A DNA stretch of 64,000 nucleotides from Paragorgia papillata (lineage: Eukaryota; Cnidaria; Anthozoa; Scleralcyonacea; Coralliidae), in the NCBI GenBank assembly GCA_035771165.1, contig JAWNZC010000368.1, positions 3,072,501 to 3,136,500 on the forward strand, in the 5' to 3' direction. Position numbers and translations under genes: made by a program. Below the pieces are notes generated by a model. The model searched no databases. It was not told the DNA's origin and worked only from the letters and a program-made list of their open reading frames with translations. Shown here piece by piece: positions 29,941 through 39,370 of the stretch. Within the stretch, counting starts at the first letter, position 1; the number at the start of each line of letters is the position of its first letter.

Positions 29941-32900
29941 TACTCTTACGTTTACTTTTACTTTATTAAAACATTTATGTGTGAATCTTTTCTTTTGTTT
30001 CAGATAAACCAGTTGCTAATATTAACTGCTCTACTTCTGTGTCAATTAAAGAAGGAAAGGACTTTTCTTGCACCTGTTCTGGAAATGATGGCAGTCCTCC
30101 TCCTAGCGTAATGTGGTTAAGGGATAGTAATAAGTTGATTACTGTGGATAACATTTTGAAATTGCGTAACATTGGCAAACTCAACAATGGGACATATGTG
30201 TGTCGTGTACAAAGTGGTAATTTAAAGAAAGAAAAACGAGTTGACGTTACTGTTCTTTGTGAGTACACTTATTCCATCATTTTACGTCAATCGTTTTTTA
30301 TAGCAATCGAGTCACGCACACATACGGATGGTACATTTTGTGCACGATCTGTCACTAAAGGTGCTGTTGCAAGATGCGATTTTTCTTGCAACAAATTTAC
30401 CAATTAAAAAAAAAACTCGCAAGTTGCAGAAAGAGTGTTACACGTTCAGCGAACTTTGTTGCAAGTTGTAGCAAAAAGTAGAACCCATCCAACTTTTCTT
30501 GCAACTTGCAACACGGCAAAAATAACAAAATTGCAAGTTGCTACAGGGTGTTACACGTGCGATTTCCCCCCCCCCCCTGCAACTTGCAACATTCAGGCTA
30601 TTTGTTGCAAGTTGCAAGAAAAATCACATCGTGTAACAGTAGCTTAGTACACATGGTCGAATCATATCACGACCCGTGAAACACACTTTACAGTTTGTCA
30701 AATTGCGTCAAGCTGTGTCATACGAGACATTGGGGAGCTTATAAGCAAATGCAACGCGAACGTCAAGGACGACGTCCTTAATACAATAGAATTTTCAACA
30801 TACAGCAAAGGAAATGAATAATTTTTAGTCCCAAGAGTAATCCTAACGCCGCCCCCCGTTCTACATACAACGTTATTCAGATCATTTTCACGTCTTCAGG
30901 ACGACTTTAACTCGTGAAACGGCGAAAGCTGTTAATTTAGTTTGACTTCAAACTATGCGACAAAATCTTTTCGTCGTCCTAGTTTGATTAAACTCATTAT
31001 TGTGTGAACTTACCATCCATAGTTTATTTGAATAATTATTTAACTCCAGCTGTGCATTTCACTGATACGCCTTACCACATTTTCATGCGATCCGTGCGAT
31101 TCGCACCAATTCTACGGATTGTCTACCACGATCCGTCAAATGAATAAATTATCCTTGCAATATATCAAATGAATACGATATGTTGTTACGTCGTGCTATA
31201 ACAACCAAGCAACAAACGAATATTATGTTGTTCGTTGTTCTTTAAGAAACTCGAACCGTCTTAAGGTGGCTCCCTACTGTAATCTCAATAGGGTACTGGT
31301 GACTAGAAATAGTATCGCTACGCATGCGTAAATAGCGATCTTGTCGATTCGAAATTCTATGACCGCGTCGACATAGATGTTAGACCTGTAGACGTTTTCT
31401 TCGGTGAATTTTGCTAAAATTTTGTAAATAAGTAGTTTATAAAAAGTTCTAAAGTATATATAATTTTAAAAAAATTTCATAAGACAGAACTTTCTTAAAT
31501 CGATAATTTTTATAGCGAAAAATCTGTCCATACAACCCTCTCTGATTTTGTGCATGGATATTCTCCACAACAGTATCTATCATGTCAGCAATTTTTAAAA
31601 AATTTCACCGAAGCAAACTGAAGACATGCCGCTTCAATTATTGCAATATTTGAAAATATACCAAAGTTCCAACGTCGTCATTACCATGGTAACAGCGAAT
31701 AATTGAACTTTTTGATAGATATTTTATATCTGCGATAGTTCTGCTATAGTAAGGTCTACTTAGTATTATATATTTATCTAACAAGTTTTTAAACTTGTGA
31801 ATAACATTAGATAATGAGCGTATGAAATAGCGCGTATTTATTGAAACTATAGGGAGCCACCTTAAGAGATTAAACTGAACGTTGGTTTCCGTTCAGTGTA
31901 ACTTCTTTCAAGATGGTCCAATTCTCTGAAGAATTAATTCATTCATGAGGAAAATACAGAAGAAAATCAGTACCATGTCCACTCAATCGCATACATCAGG
32001 AAGAACCGTAGCAATTCTAGAGCTAATACATGCGAAAACTCCCGATGACTGGAAGGGATGCATTGATTAGATTTAAAACCAGTGCAGGTGTACGCCTGGT
32101 TTGTTGGTGATTCTAAATAACCATGCGAATCGCATGGCCCATGCGCCGGCGATGTTGCAACTCTACTTGCGCGTGCGCAAGTAGATACATAGCCTGGTAC
32201 CCTGGCCCAATTTCAAAAGAAATATGGGCCAGGTAACCACTAATCTCATTCTCGCGTCATCAGGGCTAAATCCACTTATGACGATTGCAGTTTTACTCAT
32301 AGCCACTAAAAACGCGCGAAATTTTAACCAATAGGAAAGCAGAAGCCTTTAGTGGTTACCTGGCCCATATTCTTTGATTGGGCCAGGGTACCAGGCTAGT
32401 AGATACATTGCTGTCACCGTGTTAAGTTTGTTAGCTAGCAAAGTAAACACACATTTCGAGCCAATCAAACATAGAAGAATGAAACGACAACTGACGACAA
32501 ATCACCGATACAAAAATAACTACTGTACACCAAGTATTTCATAAGTCAATCTAACGAGAGTCGTGCAGCGGAGAGAACTGAGTTATTCAAGTAGAAATGT
32601 TTTTACAAATTTAGTAAGTTTTTTCAGTATGAATTTGTACTCTATTTTCAAGTGGGATGTACCAGCGTTTTCGTAAGTTGTACAAATATATTGGAATGAT
32701 GACAAACGTTTTTAAAAGCCTTTTTAAAGTCGTTGGACGATTTCATATTCACCGAGCCAATAGTCGACAAACTCAACATGTGTTTGAGCAAATTGAGCTT
32801 CGTAAACTGACAGCGAGGCTGTATGTTGCCGAACAGAAATGGACATCTCTCTTTTAAGAAAAATCAGCTTCATGTGCAAAACCTGCGGGTAGTCCACGAG

Positions 32901-35523
32901 CAAATATGCTAATACAGTACTGTAAAATTATATGTTTCGTGTTTACAAATAGCTTATTGTTTAAAAATGGCTATACTGTAGATCTTCTGTAAGAACATCA
33001 ATTAGGCAGTCAAATGTCAGACTATGTCGAGACTGTGAACCGGCAAATCTTCATATTATTGTAGTAGTTAAATTGTACATTGCCTGTTGCCAATGTCATG
33101 CAACATTTGTGTCGTAAATGTGCAAACATTTCTTAAAACTAACTTTTACTACTGCATGTGTCTTGACGTACAACGCTTGTATGGTTGCTCTTATGATTTT
33201 GATCACATTGCTGGATATCTTCTTCATTTACTAACTTTATAATACAGCAGTGATATTTGAGATACTTGTTATCTCAATGGATGACCATCTGTTCAGATTT
33301 GCAACTCATACATATATGAGTAGAGTTTATTGGTGCTCTCCTGTGCCTTGATGCTTTTTGTTTCTACTGTGTGTATGCGCAACTATAGATACTTTGCTAT
33401 TGCTGGCAATCAGTGTATGGTTGATCATTATTTTGATAACATCGCTGCACATCCTCTTCTTCGTCCTTACCTTACAACAATGCTACTGAAGATGGTTGCA
33501 ATCTCAACCGATTGTCTTTACCTACAGTACTAACCGGATTGCAGTATTATTACCTGTACTTCGACAATGTTGTAACAAAGTCCTTTAGATAATTGTCAAA
33601 TGTTTTTCATTTGTTACCTGTCTTACTTGCTGACTTTCTAAACTTTACCAAAATATTTTATTACTATAGCTACTTAATTGTGACAATTAGACAACACACC
33701 GAGTTTTCTGCACTTTCATCTTAAACCTCTGAAAATGCATTTTAAATTTGTTTTGTTTGGCATTGACATAACTGGTTTATTAGTTATATGATAGACTAAT
33801 TGATAATTAATACGTTATTAATCTAGTTAATGGTAGACATGCATGCATAGCATGGTTACGGTTTGAGTGATGAACAAGCTTGAACAGCATGGACAATCTT
33901 GTCAACAAATGGGTTTTTTTCGCCATGATGATAACAATGTTATTACAACTTGTGCCGTGGCGCAGTAGATACATGCACGCTGAGCGTGCCTATTTTTATT
34001 CTTTAAGACAAACCAACTATGATATCGTTCATCAGCAACGCCACTAAGGACAATGCCAAACTCGGTGACAATGTTAATTTAACATGCGTCGCCACTGATG
34101 GTTATCCCAAGTCAACATACCGAATTATGTTTAATGGAACGAACATTAACGCCTCAACTACTACAGGAGTACTAATAATTGAAAAGGCAGACTCTGATGA
34201 TATTGGAACATATACCTGTTTTGCTAGTAATACCGTTGGTTCAATACAGAAAAGTTTAATTCTCAATGTGACAGAAACTGGAGGCGGAACTCCAGCGCCA
34301 AGCACCACACCAGCGCCAAGGACCACATCAGCGCCAAGGACCACATCAGCGCCAAGGACCACATCAGCGCCAAGGACCACATCAGCGCCAAGGACCACAC
34401 CAGCTCCAAGGACCACACCGACAAGAAACGCAAATGCTTCTACAGGTAAAAAGAACATGATTAATTTTTTGATTGTTTGCATGGAGAAAGATTGTAATAC
34501 AAGAGAGAATTTGTGGTAACAGCACGTTTATTATTTATTGCTGATCTTTCAACCTGTAGACTAAGACCTTCATCAGAGCAAATGCCAACATCGTGTTGAC
34601 TCACGTAATATAAACAAAACAGCTAAACAACCAGAATGACGTAAGAACACAATGGCGTAGTTACGTACTTATACGTTTATTCTAAAATTAATTAAATGAC
34701 CTAATGGAATCAGGATTGTTGATCGAAGAGAGCTAACCAAGTGCTAATCAATGGCTGACTCTACAGCCAAACATGTTTATAGGTAAATATATGAAAAGGT
34801 GGTTGTTTAGTTGTGTTGTGTTGTGTTGTGTTGTGTTGTGTTGTGTTGTGTTGTGTTGTGTTGTGTTGTGTTGTGTTGTGTTGTGTTGTGTTGTGTTGTG
34901 CTGTGTTGTGTTGTGTTGTGTTGTGTTGTGTTGTGTTGTGTTGTGTTGTGTTGTGTTGTGCTGTGCTGTGCTGTGCTGTGCTGTGCTGTGCTGTGCTGTG
35001 CTGTGCTGTGAGGTGAGGTGAGGTGAGGTGAGGTGAGGTATGTGTTGTGATGTGAATTGCCGTGACGTGGATTTGTTGTGATGTGATTTGTTTTGTTTTG
35101 ATTTGAGTTTATTGGAATTGGTATTTCGCTTTCTTTTCTTCAGAAAAATCAATTTGTGACAAAAACAATGGTGGAATAGAATGGTATATAGCTGTTATTA
35201 CATTATTTTGTGGGATAGGCATTGGGATTATATTCTCTTTCACCGTAATGTGGTTGTATCGACGAAGGAAAGAAAATGGAGATCACCCTAAACCTTCTGA
35301 AACACGTGGGGTTCCTGAAATTCATGATAATCCTTCTGTCTATCAAGAATTGGACTTACAGCGAATGAATAAGGAAGATAATTATCAGTCACTGAGGAAG
35401 ACTTCAAGACACGTTGGACATCAAGAACCAACCGCTGAAGCTGCAGAGTCTGGTTATCAGGAATTGGATAAAGTGAGGGGAAGTAATGATGATAATAATT
35501 ATCAGTCTTTAAATCGGGTTTAG
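15056..35523 (+). CDS. Gene B: complete Ig-superfamily receptor with mucin-like stalk and ITAM-like tail
   Basis: Seven exons chain in frame: 15056-15125, 18381-18713, 21373-21639, 23562-23828, 30004-30258, 34008-34445 and 35144-35523. Their sum is 2010 bases, or 669 residues plus stop. Every junction is phase 1. The predicted type I membrane protein has a signal peptide, a V-like Ig domain without the canonical cysteine pair, three C2/I-like Ig domains with an additional cysteine pair, a membrane-proximal Ig domain with a Thr/Pro/Ala stalk, a transmembrane helix and a tail with four YxxL motifs. The arrangement and the diverged outer domain suggest a cell-surface recognition receptor that signals through tyrosine phosphorylation. 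Cnidarian allorecognition receptors such as the Hydractinia Alr proteins have a comparable layout, but orthology is not claimed. Linking the exons across large introns is by phase, order and parallel structure with gene C, not transcript data. Confidence 0.78.
15126..18380 (+). other. Gene B intron 1
   Basis: It is non-coding apart from repeats: an AT-rich stretch, a foldback element (16590-17450) and a segment at 17482-17575 that recurs inverted at 61590-61675. Nothing else is recognised. Confidence 0.55.
16590..17450. mobile_element. Foldback element with about 245-bp inner arms
   Basis: Sequence from about 16745 to 16985 is repeated in inverted orientation from about 17030 to 17245, around a spacer of about 45 bases. 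Shared strings include GCGTGACGCTCACTGAAAGC and AATTTGAAACTCGAAACAGC. Outer flanks carry repeated TTCCGGATTC / GAATCCGAA motifs on both sides. No reading frame is present, so it is probably a non-autonomous DNA element. Confidence 0.75.
18381..18713 (+). CDS. Gene B exon 2: divergent V-like Ig domain (domain 1)
   Basis: It has 111 residues and phase 1 at both ends (CTTTTTATAG|CTGAC, GTTGTAG|GTAAG). It starts ADISLPSFGDSIYVSKGSHV and ends in the F-G region LKNINLDYNGTYTLEVTV. The DxNGTYxxEV pattern and a Gln-Trp in the C-strand position mark an Ig fold. The B-strand Cys is replaced (VSLPWTY) and the YxC motif is YTL, so the intra-sheet disulfide is absent. It aligns with gene C domain 1 through TLVLKN...NGT but is otherwise strongly diverged. 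This is the likely ligand-binding domain (inference). Confidence 0.78.
18714..21372 (+). other. Gene B intron 2
   Basis: It contains a MITE (18822-19354) and AT-rich sequence. CTCTATATAACTGGACT-type strings occur inverted near 19857 and 20270, suggesting another foldback of about 700 bases (about 19560-20290). No exon is recognised. Confidence 0.5.
18822..19354. mobile_element. MITE, terminal repeats ATACCGTAG(A/G)ATTCCGAAAGTA
   Basis: The left end ATACCGTAGAATTCCGAAAG is complementary to the right end TTTCGGAATCCTACGGTAT. Internal ACTTTCGG motifs repeat, and a G-run lies near 19272-19290. No coding content. Confidence 0.75.
21373..21639 (+). CDS. Gene B exon 3: C2/I-like Ig domain (domain 2)
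   Basis: It has 89 residues and phase 1-1. The domain runs from VQPVADISC through EGENVSCICSGVSGNPPP, AYWLKD and NDNGTYICRV to VDITVFG. Canonical B- and F-strand cysteines and the C-strand Trp are present, plus an extra pair (ISC in the A strand, second Cys of CIC). It is very similar to exon 4 and to gene C exon 3. N-glycosylation sequons (NVT, NVS, NGT) are present. Confidence 0.85.
21640..23561 (+). other. Gene B intron 3
   Basis: The first 190 bases (GTTGGAATATTTATTGTGGG, GGGCCATTTGTAG, AAGATGGCGAATAAAACA) match the start of intron 4, showing that exon and intron were duplicated together. It also has a G-run at 22114-22136 and MITE debris with C/G runs near 22820-22870 and 23380. No exon is seen. 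Confidence 0.55.
23562..23828 (+). CDS. Gene B exon 4: C2/I-like Ig domain (domain 3)
   Basis: It has 89 residues and phase 1-1. VRPVPNISC, EGENVSCICSGVNGNPPA, AYWLKD and NDNGSYICRV give the same four-cysteine pattern as domain 2. It is a recent tandem copy of exon 3 with its downstream intron, and gene C has only one copy of this domain type within the window. Confidence 0.85.
23829..24116 (+). other. Start of gene B intron 4 with a small hairpin element
   Basis: It contains CCAGGGCCATTTGT and its complement ACAAATGGCCCTGG (about 23921-23990), a small hairpin repeat that also occurs near 21730 and, inverted, at 29296-29330. No exon. Confidence 0.55.
24117..26335 (+). repeat. Left arm of the giant foldback
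   Basis: The arm contains two diverged tandem units: about 24430-25140 and about 25195-25950. Each holds GATAGCTCTCCGACTAATT, AAGTCATCCTAGAATCATT and GAAGAACTTAAGATA in that order. It then has a series of CACCCCTGGG/TAACCCC minisatellite units (25960-26130) and a CTC-rich tract (26135-26325). Confidence 0.8.
26336..27049. repeat. Core of the foldback: 21-bp tandem repeat around GACTATAGTCTTAGGACTTAG
   Basis: More than 25 copies of a CTTAGGACTTAGGACTATAG-type unit occur; the ACTATAGT core is itself palindromic. Units switch orientation around a GC-rich spacer (about 26437-26525) built of GGCTCGGAGCCAGGAG motifs. This forms the loop of the hairpin. Confidence 0.9.
27050..29187 (-). repeat. Right arm of the giant foldback
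   Basis: It is the inverted copy of the left arm: a GAG-rich tract, GGGGTATCGCAGGGGTGATT units, then the two diverged units and the CTCAGGCTCC-type outer motifs in reverse order. Short indels and single-base differences distinguish it from the left arm. Confidence 0.8.
29188..29477. other. Intron segment with an inverted CCAGGGCCATTTGT element
   Basis: ACCAGGGCCATTTGTTCCCG at about 29296 is the reverse-oriented relative of the element at 23921. It is followed by a tRNA-like minus-strand segment. Confidence 0.45.
29398..29468 (-). tRNA. tRNA-like sequence (SINE head or degenerate tRNA)
   Basis: On the minus strand a GTAACTAGAGAGAGCGTC A-box-like segment precedes GGTCGCGGGTTCCAATCCCC, close to a B box (one mismatch to GGTTCRANYCC). 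The cloverleaf is imperfect. It is more likely a SINE remnant than a working tRNA. Confidence 0.3.
29478..29965. repeat. Hexamer satellite, CTCTTA and CTCTCG
   Basis: Blocks of CTCTTA are followed by long CTCTCG blocks, a TTTACTTTTACT interruption near 29693 and more CTCTCG. All frames are open (poly Ser-Arg, Ser-Leu). These reading frames are not genes. It ends about 40 bases before the next Ig exon. Confidence 0.97.
30004..30258 (+). CDS. Gene B exon 5: C2/I-like Ig domain (domain 4)
   Basis: It has 85 residues and phase 1-1 (TTGTTTCAG|ATAAACC, GTTCTTT|GTGAGT). It runs DKPVANINC, FSCTCSGNDGSPPPS, VMWLRD, NNGTYVCRVQSG, KRVDVTVL. It keeps the four-cysteine layout of domains 2 and 3 but forms a distinct subtype, matched by gene C exon 4. 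Confidence 0.85.
30352..30648. mobile_element. MITE with GTTGCAAG-type inverted ends
   Basis: The left end TGTTGCAAGATGCGATTTTT mirrors the right end CAAGAAAAATCACATCGTG. The interior repeats TTGCAAGTTGCA in both orientations and has a C-run near 30567. No coding content. Confidence 0.7.
31265..31861. mobile_element. 597-bp TTAA-flanked MITE, ends GGTGGCTCCCTA
   Basis: The left end GGTGGCTCCCTAC and right end ATAGGGAGCCACC are inverted, and both are flanked by TTAA (31261-31264 and 31862-31865). A second copy in opposite orientation is at 57863-58451. TTAA preference fits a Kolobok or piggyBac source; the transposase is not in this window. Confidence 0.85.
32004..32153 (+). rRNA. Partial 18S rRNA sequence (pseudogene fragment)
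   Basis: GCAATTCTAGAGCTAATACA, TGGAAGGGATGCATTGATTA, TTGGTGATTCTAAATAAC and GAATCGCATGGCC...GGCGATG appear in the order found in the 5' domain of small-subunit rRNA (about positions 140-300). Only about 150 bases are present, with substitutions. It is an intronic fragment, not a functional gene. Confidence 0.85.
32191..32398. mobile_element. MITE with CCTGGTACCCTGGCCCAAT inverted ends
   Basis: The left end GCCTGGTACCCTGGCCCAAT is the complement of the right end ATTGGGCCAGGGTACCAGGC; inner arms (TGGGCCAGGTAACCACTAA) also mirror each other. It is about 208 bases long with no reading frame. Confidence 0.85.
34008..34445 (+). CDS. Gene B exon 6: membrane-proximal Ig domain and mucin-like stalk
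   Basis: It has 146 residues and phase 1-1. The I-set-like domain (about residues 1-90) has GDNVNLTCVATDGYP and DDIGTYTCFASNTVGS, with both canonical cysteines; the usual C-strand Trp is not evident. It is followed by a Thr/Pro/Ala-rich stalk of about seven TSAPRT-type hexapeptides encoded by a perfect or near-perfect 18-bp repeat (about 34292-34422), then TRNANAST. The stalk would be O-glycosylated and extended, lifting the Ig domains off the membrane. Confidence 0.82.
34446..35143 (+). other. Gene B last intron
   Basis: It is dominated by a TTGTG pentamer satellite. The rest is AT-rich with no exon recognised. Confidence 0.6.
34808..35039. repeat. Pentamer satellite TTGTG, grading to CTGTG and AGGTG
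   Basis: About 31 TTGTG units (one CTGTG inside) are followed by about 11 CTGTG and then about 5 AGGTG units. Because the unit length is not a multiple of three, all frames are open. No gene. Confidence 0.97.
35144..35523 (+). CDS. Gene B exon 7: transmembrane helix and four-YxxL tail
   Basis: The acceptor is TTTTCTTCAG|AAAAATC and the stop is TAG. The transmembrane segment is identical to gene A's, followed by RRRKEN and a tail with SVYQEL, DNYQSL, SGYQEL and NNYQSL. The YQEL-x10-YQSL and YQEL-x11-YQSL spacings are longer than the 6-8 of the classical ITAM but within the 6-12 sometimes accepted. Compared with gene A, tyrosine motifs are unchanged while the juxtamembrane segment differs. Confidence 0.88.
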
Positions 35524-35599
35524 ACATGCCAGATAGTGGGCATGTACATTACGGCCAATGTAAAAGGCGGAAAGACAAAAAGTGCGATTTTGAAGCGAA

Positions 35600-36075
35600 A
35601 ATTAAATCTGAATTTGAAAGAACACTTAAAATGACAAAGTAACATCTTTTGCAGTTTTTTGTTTCCTTGCTTCGTTCTTGAGATATTTCAGTTTGTTTGA
35701 TATGTAATTTCAGTATATCAGTGATGTCAAGTTCAATAAATATTTTCATTTTTACCATTTCTTCAATGTTATGGGGTTTTTCAAAGTAATTTCCACGCTT
35801 TGATATTTTTAACCAAATATAATTACTTGAAAATTCTACGTGTTCAGTGTTCTGGGAAAAACACAACCACACACTTCCTTCGAATTAATTTTATTTGATA
35901 TTAAAAAAGATGTATAACCTTCTCTCTGATAAGTCATTATGCATGCACATGTGACGTCAAGATGTTTAATATACATATCAAACAAACTGAAATATCTCAA
36001 CAACGAAGCAAGGAAACCAAAAACTGAAAAAGATGTTACTTTGTCATTTTAAGTGTTCTTTCAAATAAGACTAAC
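35600..36075. mobile_element. MITE with about 85-bp inverted arms in gene B's 3' flank
   Basis: The left arm (about 35612-35706; GACAAAGTAACATCTTTTGC, GAGATATTTCAGTTTGTTTG) is complementary to the right arm (about 35968-36065). It belongs to the same family as 2460-2860 and to the solo ends at 37795-37920 and 57770-57862. Confidence 0.8.
35735..35740 (+). promoter_or_regulatory. Candidate poly(A) signal AATAAA for gene B
   Basis: It is the first AATAAA after the stop, about 210 bases downstream and inside the MITE, so the element may supply the 3' end. Transcript data are absent. Confidence 0.4.
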
Positions 36076-36226
36076 TACTTAATAACCGAGAGTGACGTCT
36101 TTACGGTAAAATATTAAACCGAGGTCTTGCTGTATTGACCGAGCGATAGCGAGCTTAATACGTTCAAGACCGAGGTTTAATATTTTACCGTAAAGACCGA
36201 ACGGTCGAGGTTATTAAGTAGTTTAT
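36074..36226. mobile_element. Hairpin element, ends ACTACTTAATAACCGAG
   Basis: Arms pair over about 55 bases (GTAAAATATTAAACCGAGGT versus ACCTCGGTTTAATATTTTAC read in reverse). Related, more diverged hairpins occur at 41936-42092 and, in part, 42455-42510. Confidence 0.8.
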
Positions 36227-38589
36227 TATATGGCACTTTTTATTTCAAAATCAATCTTGTATTTCTTCGTCTTCGCTTCCTTTAACTTCGTCAAACTCAC
36301 CGAACTAGCGTTATTTTCTGCTGTTTCTTTCTCGTCTGGATACTAGAATTTACTTTTATAATGTTCATCGTCGTTTATTTAATTTATTTTCGTCGTTTTT
36401 TGGCAATAAAAGTTTTTTTATTAGGACTTTTTGTTTGTTTCCAATCGTAGGGCATTAACAATTTCCATAATGCCCGTGGGCATTACGGAGAAATCTCCCA
36501 CGTCAGCAACCAATCACAGCGCGTGATTTTACCGGAAGTAATCCATGGCATATAATAAAAACTCTTAATTTTCGTTTCATAAGCACTTTAAGAGCTAAAT
36601 TTCTAACATTTTTAACACTTGGTATAATATAAGGTTTTTAAAACCACATTGCACGCATTTATAAAACACCAGTGAGAAGCAGGCATATAAGCACTTGTTA
36701 AGGGAACATTTGGGTAAGCGTAATAATCGTCAATTTTACTCTATTTTTTAAAATATATTCTGAGTTGATTTACTGTATATCTATATATGTAAATCAATGT
36801 ATTTTTGGGAAAAATTGAACATTTTCTACCAATCTGTAGTCAAAAGTAACTACAACGTGTATTTAAAACTATCATTTGTATCAAAATAATTTTGGAGAGA
36901 AATGGTTTGTGGTATTACAAAATTTAACACTATAAGTATTTATAGTTTGGAAAACCATATTAACCATGGTTACCTAGTATGTGTTTCTAAGGTGAAACCA
37001 TATATATCTAAGTTTGTCACGACGACAAAATCTCTCTTTTATTAGTTAAAGTTTTAACTATAAAAACTTCAAACATCCGTGAGAACATAGCATGAGAACT
37101 TCTGTGTTGCCATTATGGATACACGATCGTCAATTTTACTCTTTTCTTTGTACTTGAGATCCCCCCCTCGCGTGTGAGATGAGAAATAAGTTTAATTCAG
37201 GAGTGATAGACAGTTTTTATCAGATATAAAGACACGAGGCGAAACCGAGTGTTTTATATCTGATAAAACACGAACTGCGAGTTTATTGAACGGCTTCAAA
37301 AACGAACCACTTGGTAAGTTCATTGGAGTTGTAAGTTTGAAAAATAACCTTGTCTAAGCCGAGAAATTCAAAGCTAAAGTTTATGTAAATCAGGAGGTAT
37401 CTTTATCACATATAACGACACTGATTAAACTTTAATTTCTTTTGAATTTTACTCATGAATTATTAATGAGTTTTTGAAGTAATATTTAAAACATGAGCAT
37501 CAGTGTTTTATCAGATTTAAAATCTGATAAAACATGTACTGCGAATGTTTTAAATAGCTTCAGAAACAACCCATTTGGTAAGTTCATTGGCGTAGTAAGT
37601 TTGAAAAATAACGTTGTCTAAGCCGAGAAAATCAAAGCTAAAGTTTATGTAAATCAGGAGGTTTCTTTATCAGATATAAAACCACGGACATTGGTCCTGA
37701 TTTCCTTTGTGTTTTTTTTCTCATGAATTATTAATGAGTTTTTGATATATATAGTAAAGTCCTCCGTCTCGTATTTGAACTATTACTTAAAACAACTGAA
37801 ATATCTCAACAGCGAAGCAAGGAAACCAAAAACTGCAAAAGATGTTACTTTGTCATTTTAAGTGTTCTTTCAAATAAGACAAACTTAACTTTCTTTTCAT
37901 AAGCACTTTAAGAAGCTCAATTTCTAACATTTTTTTACACTTAGTATAACATAAGGTTTTTAAAACCACATTGCACGCATTGAAACACCAGTGAGAAGCA
38001 GGCATATAAGCACTTGTTAAGGGAACATTTGGGTAAAGTATTAATCGTCAATTTTACTCCATTTGGTTTGAATTTATTCTCAGTTGATGTACGTTTTTCC
38101 TACACTGTTAATAAATTCAATCCATGTGTATATAAATGAATATATTTTAACAGCTTGGCATTTCCACAAACACGTTTCTGAGTTAGTAGCCTTGATTCCT
38201 GTCCTATTCCTGTCTAGACTGCAGAGTAACAGACAAGAAACTATTTTTGGAAAAGACTAATAATTTTCGTTCTCGCGTATAATAGGTGTGTTTCTAAAAT
38301 ACTGAGTCTCGGTCACTTTGCTTGCTTCTCTTTGAGTTTTTTACCTCGTAAAATGGTTTAGTTATTTTATAAAACAAATAGAAAATGGCTTTTGTGTCTC
38401 TATACTCTACTGTGATAGAAACACGAATGACGCAATATCAACCGGAAAAAATGTGTGGAAACACTTGGCTTCACCTCGCGTTTCCACTAGGCATTTTTCC
38501 TCGGTTGAAATGACGTGATTCGTGTTTCTACCACAGTACAGAGACACGCAAGCGATTTTCTATTTGTTAAATAAATTAGTCTTTATTAA
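36227..38589. other. Intergenic repeats downstream of gene B
   Basis: No exon is seen. The sequence CACTTGTTAAGGGAACATTT followed by CGTCAATTTTACTC occurs at about 36690 and about 38010, and diverged at about 11806. GTAAGTTCATTGG and TTTATGTAAATCAGGAGGT occur twice (about 37315 and 37580), so this is a nested set of local duplications. Confidence 0.5.
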
Positions 38590-38998
38590 GCCTGGCGCAC
38601 ACGCTACGCTTTTAGTCGGCCTATCTTTACGGGCCGATTAAATTTAGGGCTTACGATCAAAATCGTTACGTGTCCAGTGTCATTACAGAGCGATTTTAGT
38701 CGGCCGATTTTCGTCGTAAAATATCAAACTAGTTTAATATTGCCTGATTAAAATAGGTCAAAATATCGCATCATGCCGTGTGTGGTAGTTACCAACTTTT
38801 ATCGTTCACTGATCACTTATTATTCTTCATGCAGTGCAGTTATTTGATTTGATGATCGTAAAAATGGTGGCTCCAGTTGCTAAAGATGTGAGCTTTTACA
38901 TGAAAATGGCAAACTTGTATGATTAACAACGCTTTTTATCGGTTGACCAGTCGATAAAAACCGGCCGACTAAAATCGTAGCGTGTGCTCCATGCAGGC
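38590..38998. mobile_element. MITE, ends GCCTGGCGCACACGCTACG
   Basis: The left end CGCACACGCTACGCTTTTAG mirrors the right end CTAAAATCGTAGCGTGTG, with AAGCCTG/CAGGCTT at the extremities. It is about 409 bases and non-coding. Confidence 0.8.
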
Positions 38999-39229
38999 TT
39001 TATGAAGTCGTTTTAATGTGGGAAAATCAAATTCTCAAACTCATTAATAATTCATGAACCAAAAACAAAAGAAATTAATGTTTAATCAGTGCTTTGATAT
39101 CGGAGGAAAAGTACTAGTACTTTGAAATAATGCAAAATATACGTTTTCAAATTCTTGGGACTTTGAAATAAGGCAAATTATATTACGTTTCAGAGGTATC
39201 TTCGGAGTTTTGAGTTTGAGAAGTCAGTT

Positions 39230-39370
39230 CAAATACTCGACGTCGGACTTTACCGGGATTACAAAGCCCTCGTGCATTAAAAAGGCTCGCGTTTGGCTCG
39301 CCTTTTCAAAAAGCACTCGGACTTTGAAATCCCGGTAAAGTCCTCCGTCTCGTATTTGAACTATTACTTC
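39230..39370. mobile_element. Hairpin element with ACTTTACCGGGATT arms
   Basis: GGACTTTACCGGGATTACAA and TTGAAATCCCGGTAAAGTCC face each other about 80 bases apart. Another fragment of the right end (TAAAGTCCTCCGTCTCGTAT) is at about 37755. Confidence 0.7.

Larger units (their letters stand above)
30259..34007 (+). other. Gene B intron 5
   Basis: It contains four recognisable inserts: a MITE (30352-30648), a TTAA-flanked MITE (31265-31861), an 18S rRNA fragment (32004-32153) and another MITE (32191-32398). From 32400 to 34007 there is AT-rich sequence with no exon recognised; short open frames near 32657 and 33330 have no known similarity. Confidence 0.55.

Noticed and set aside
29382..30111. 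Long frames of Leu/Ser, Ser/Arg or Ala/Arg over the hexamer satellite
   Set aside because: They are produced by CTCTTA/CTCTCG repeats with no stops. The frame that continues past 30004 overlaps the real Ig exon in the wrong frame.
32657..32857. 66-residue plus-strand frame in gene B intron 5
   Set aside because: It has no recognisable domain, and placing it as a receptor exon would break the phase 1-1 pattern.
34748..35152. Frames of CCVVLCC or HNTTQHNTTQ repeats
   Set aside because: They come from the TTGTG pentamer satellite in gene B's last intron.
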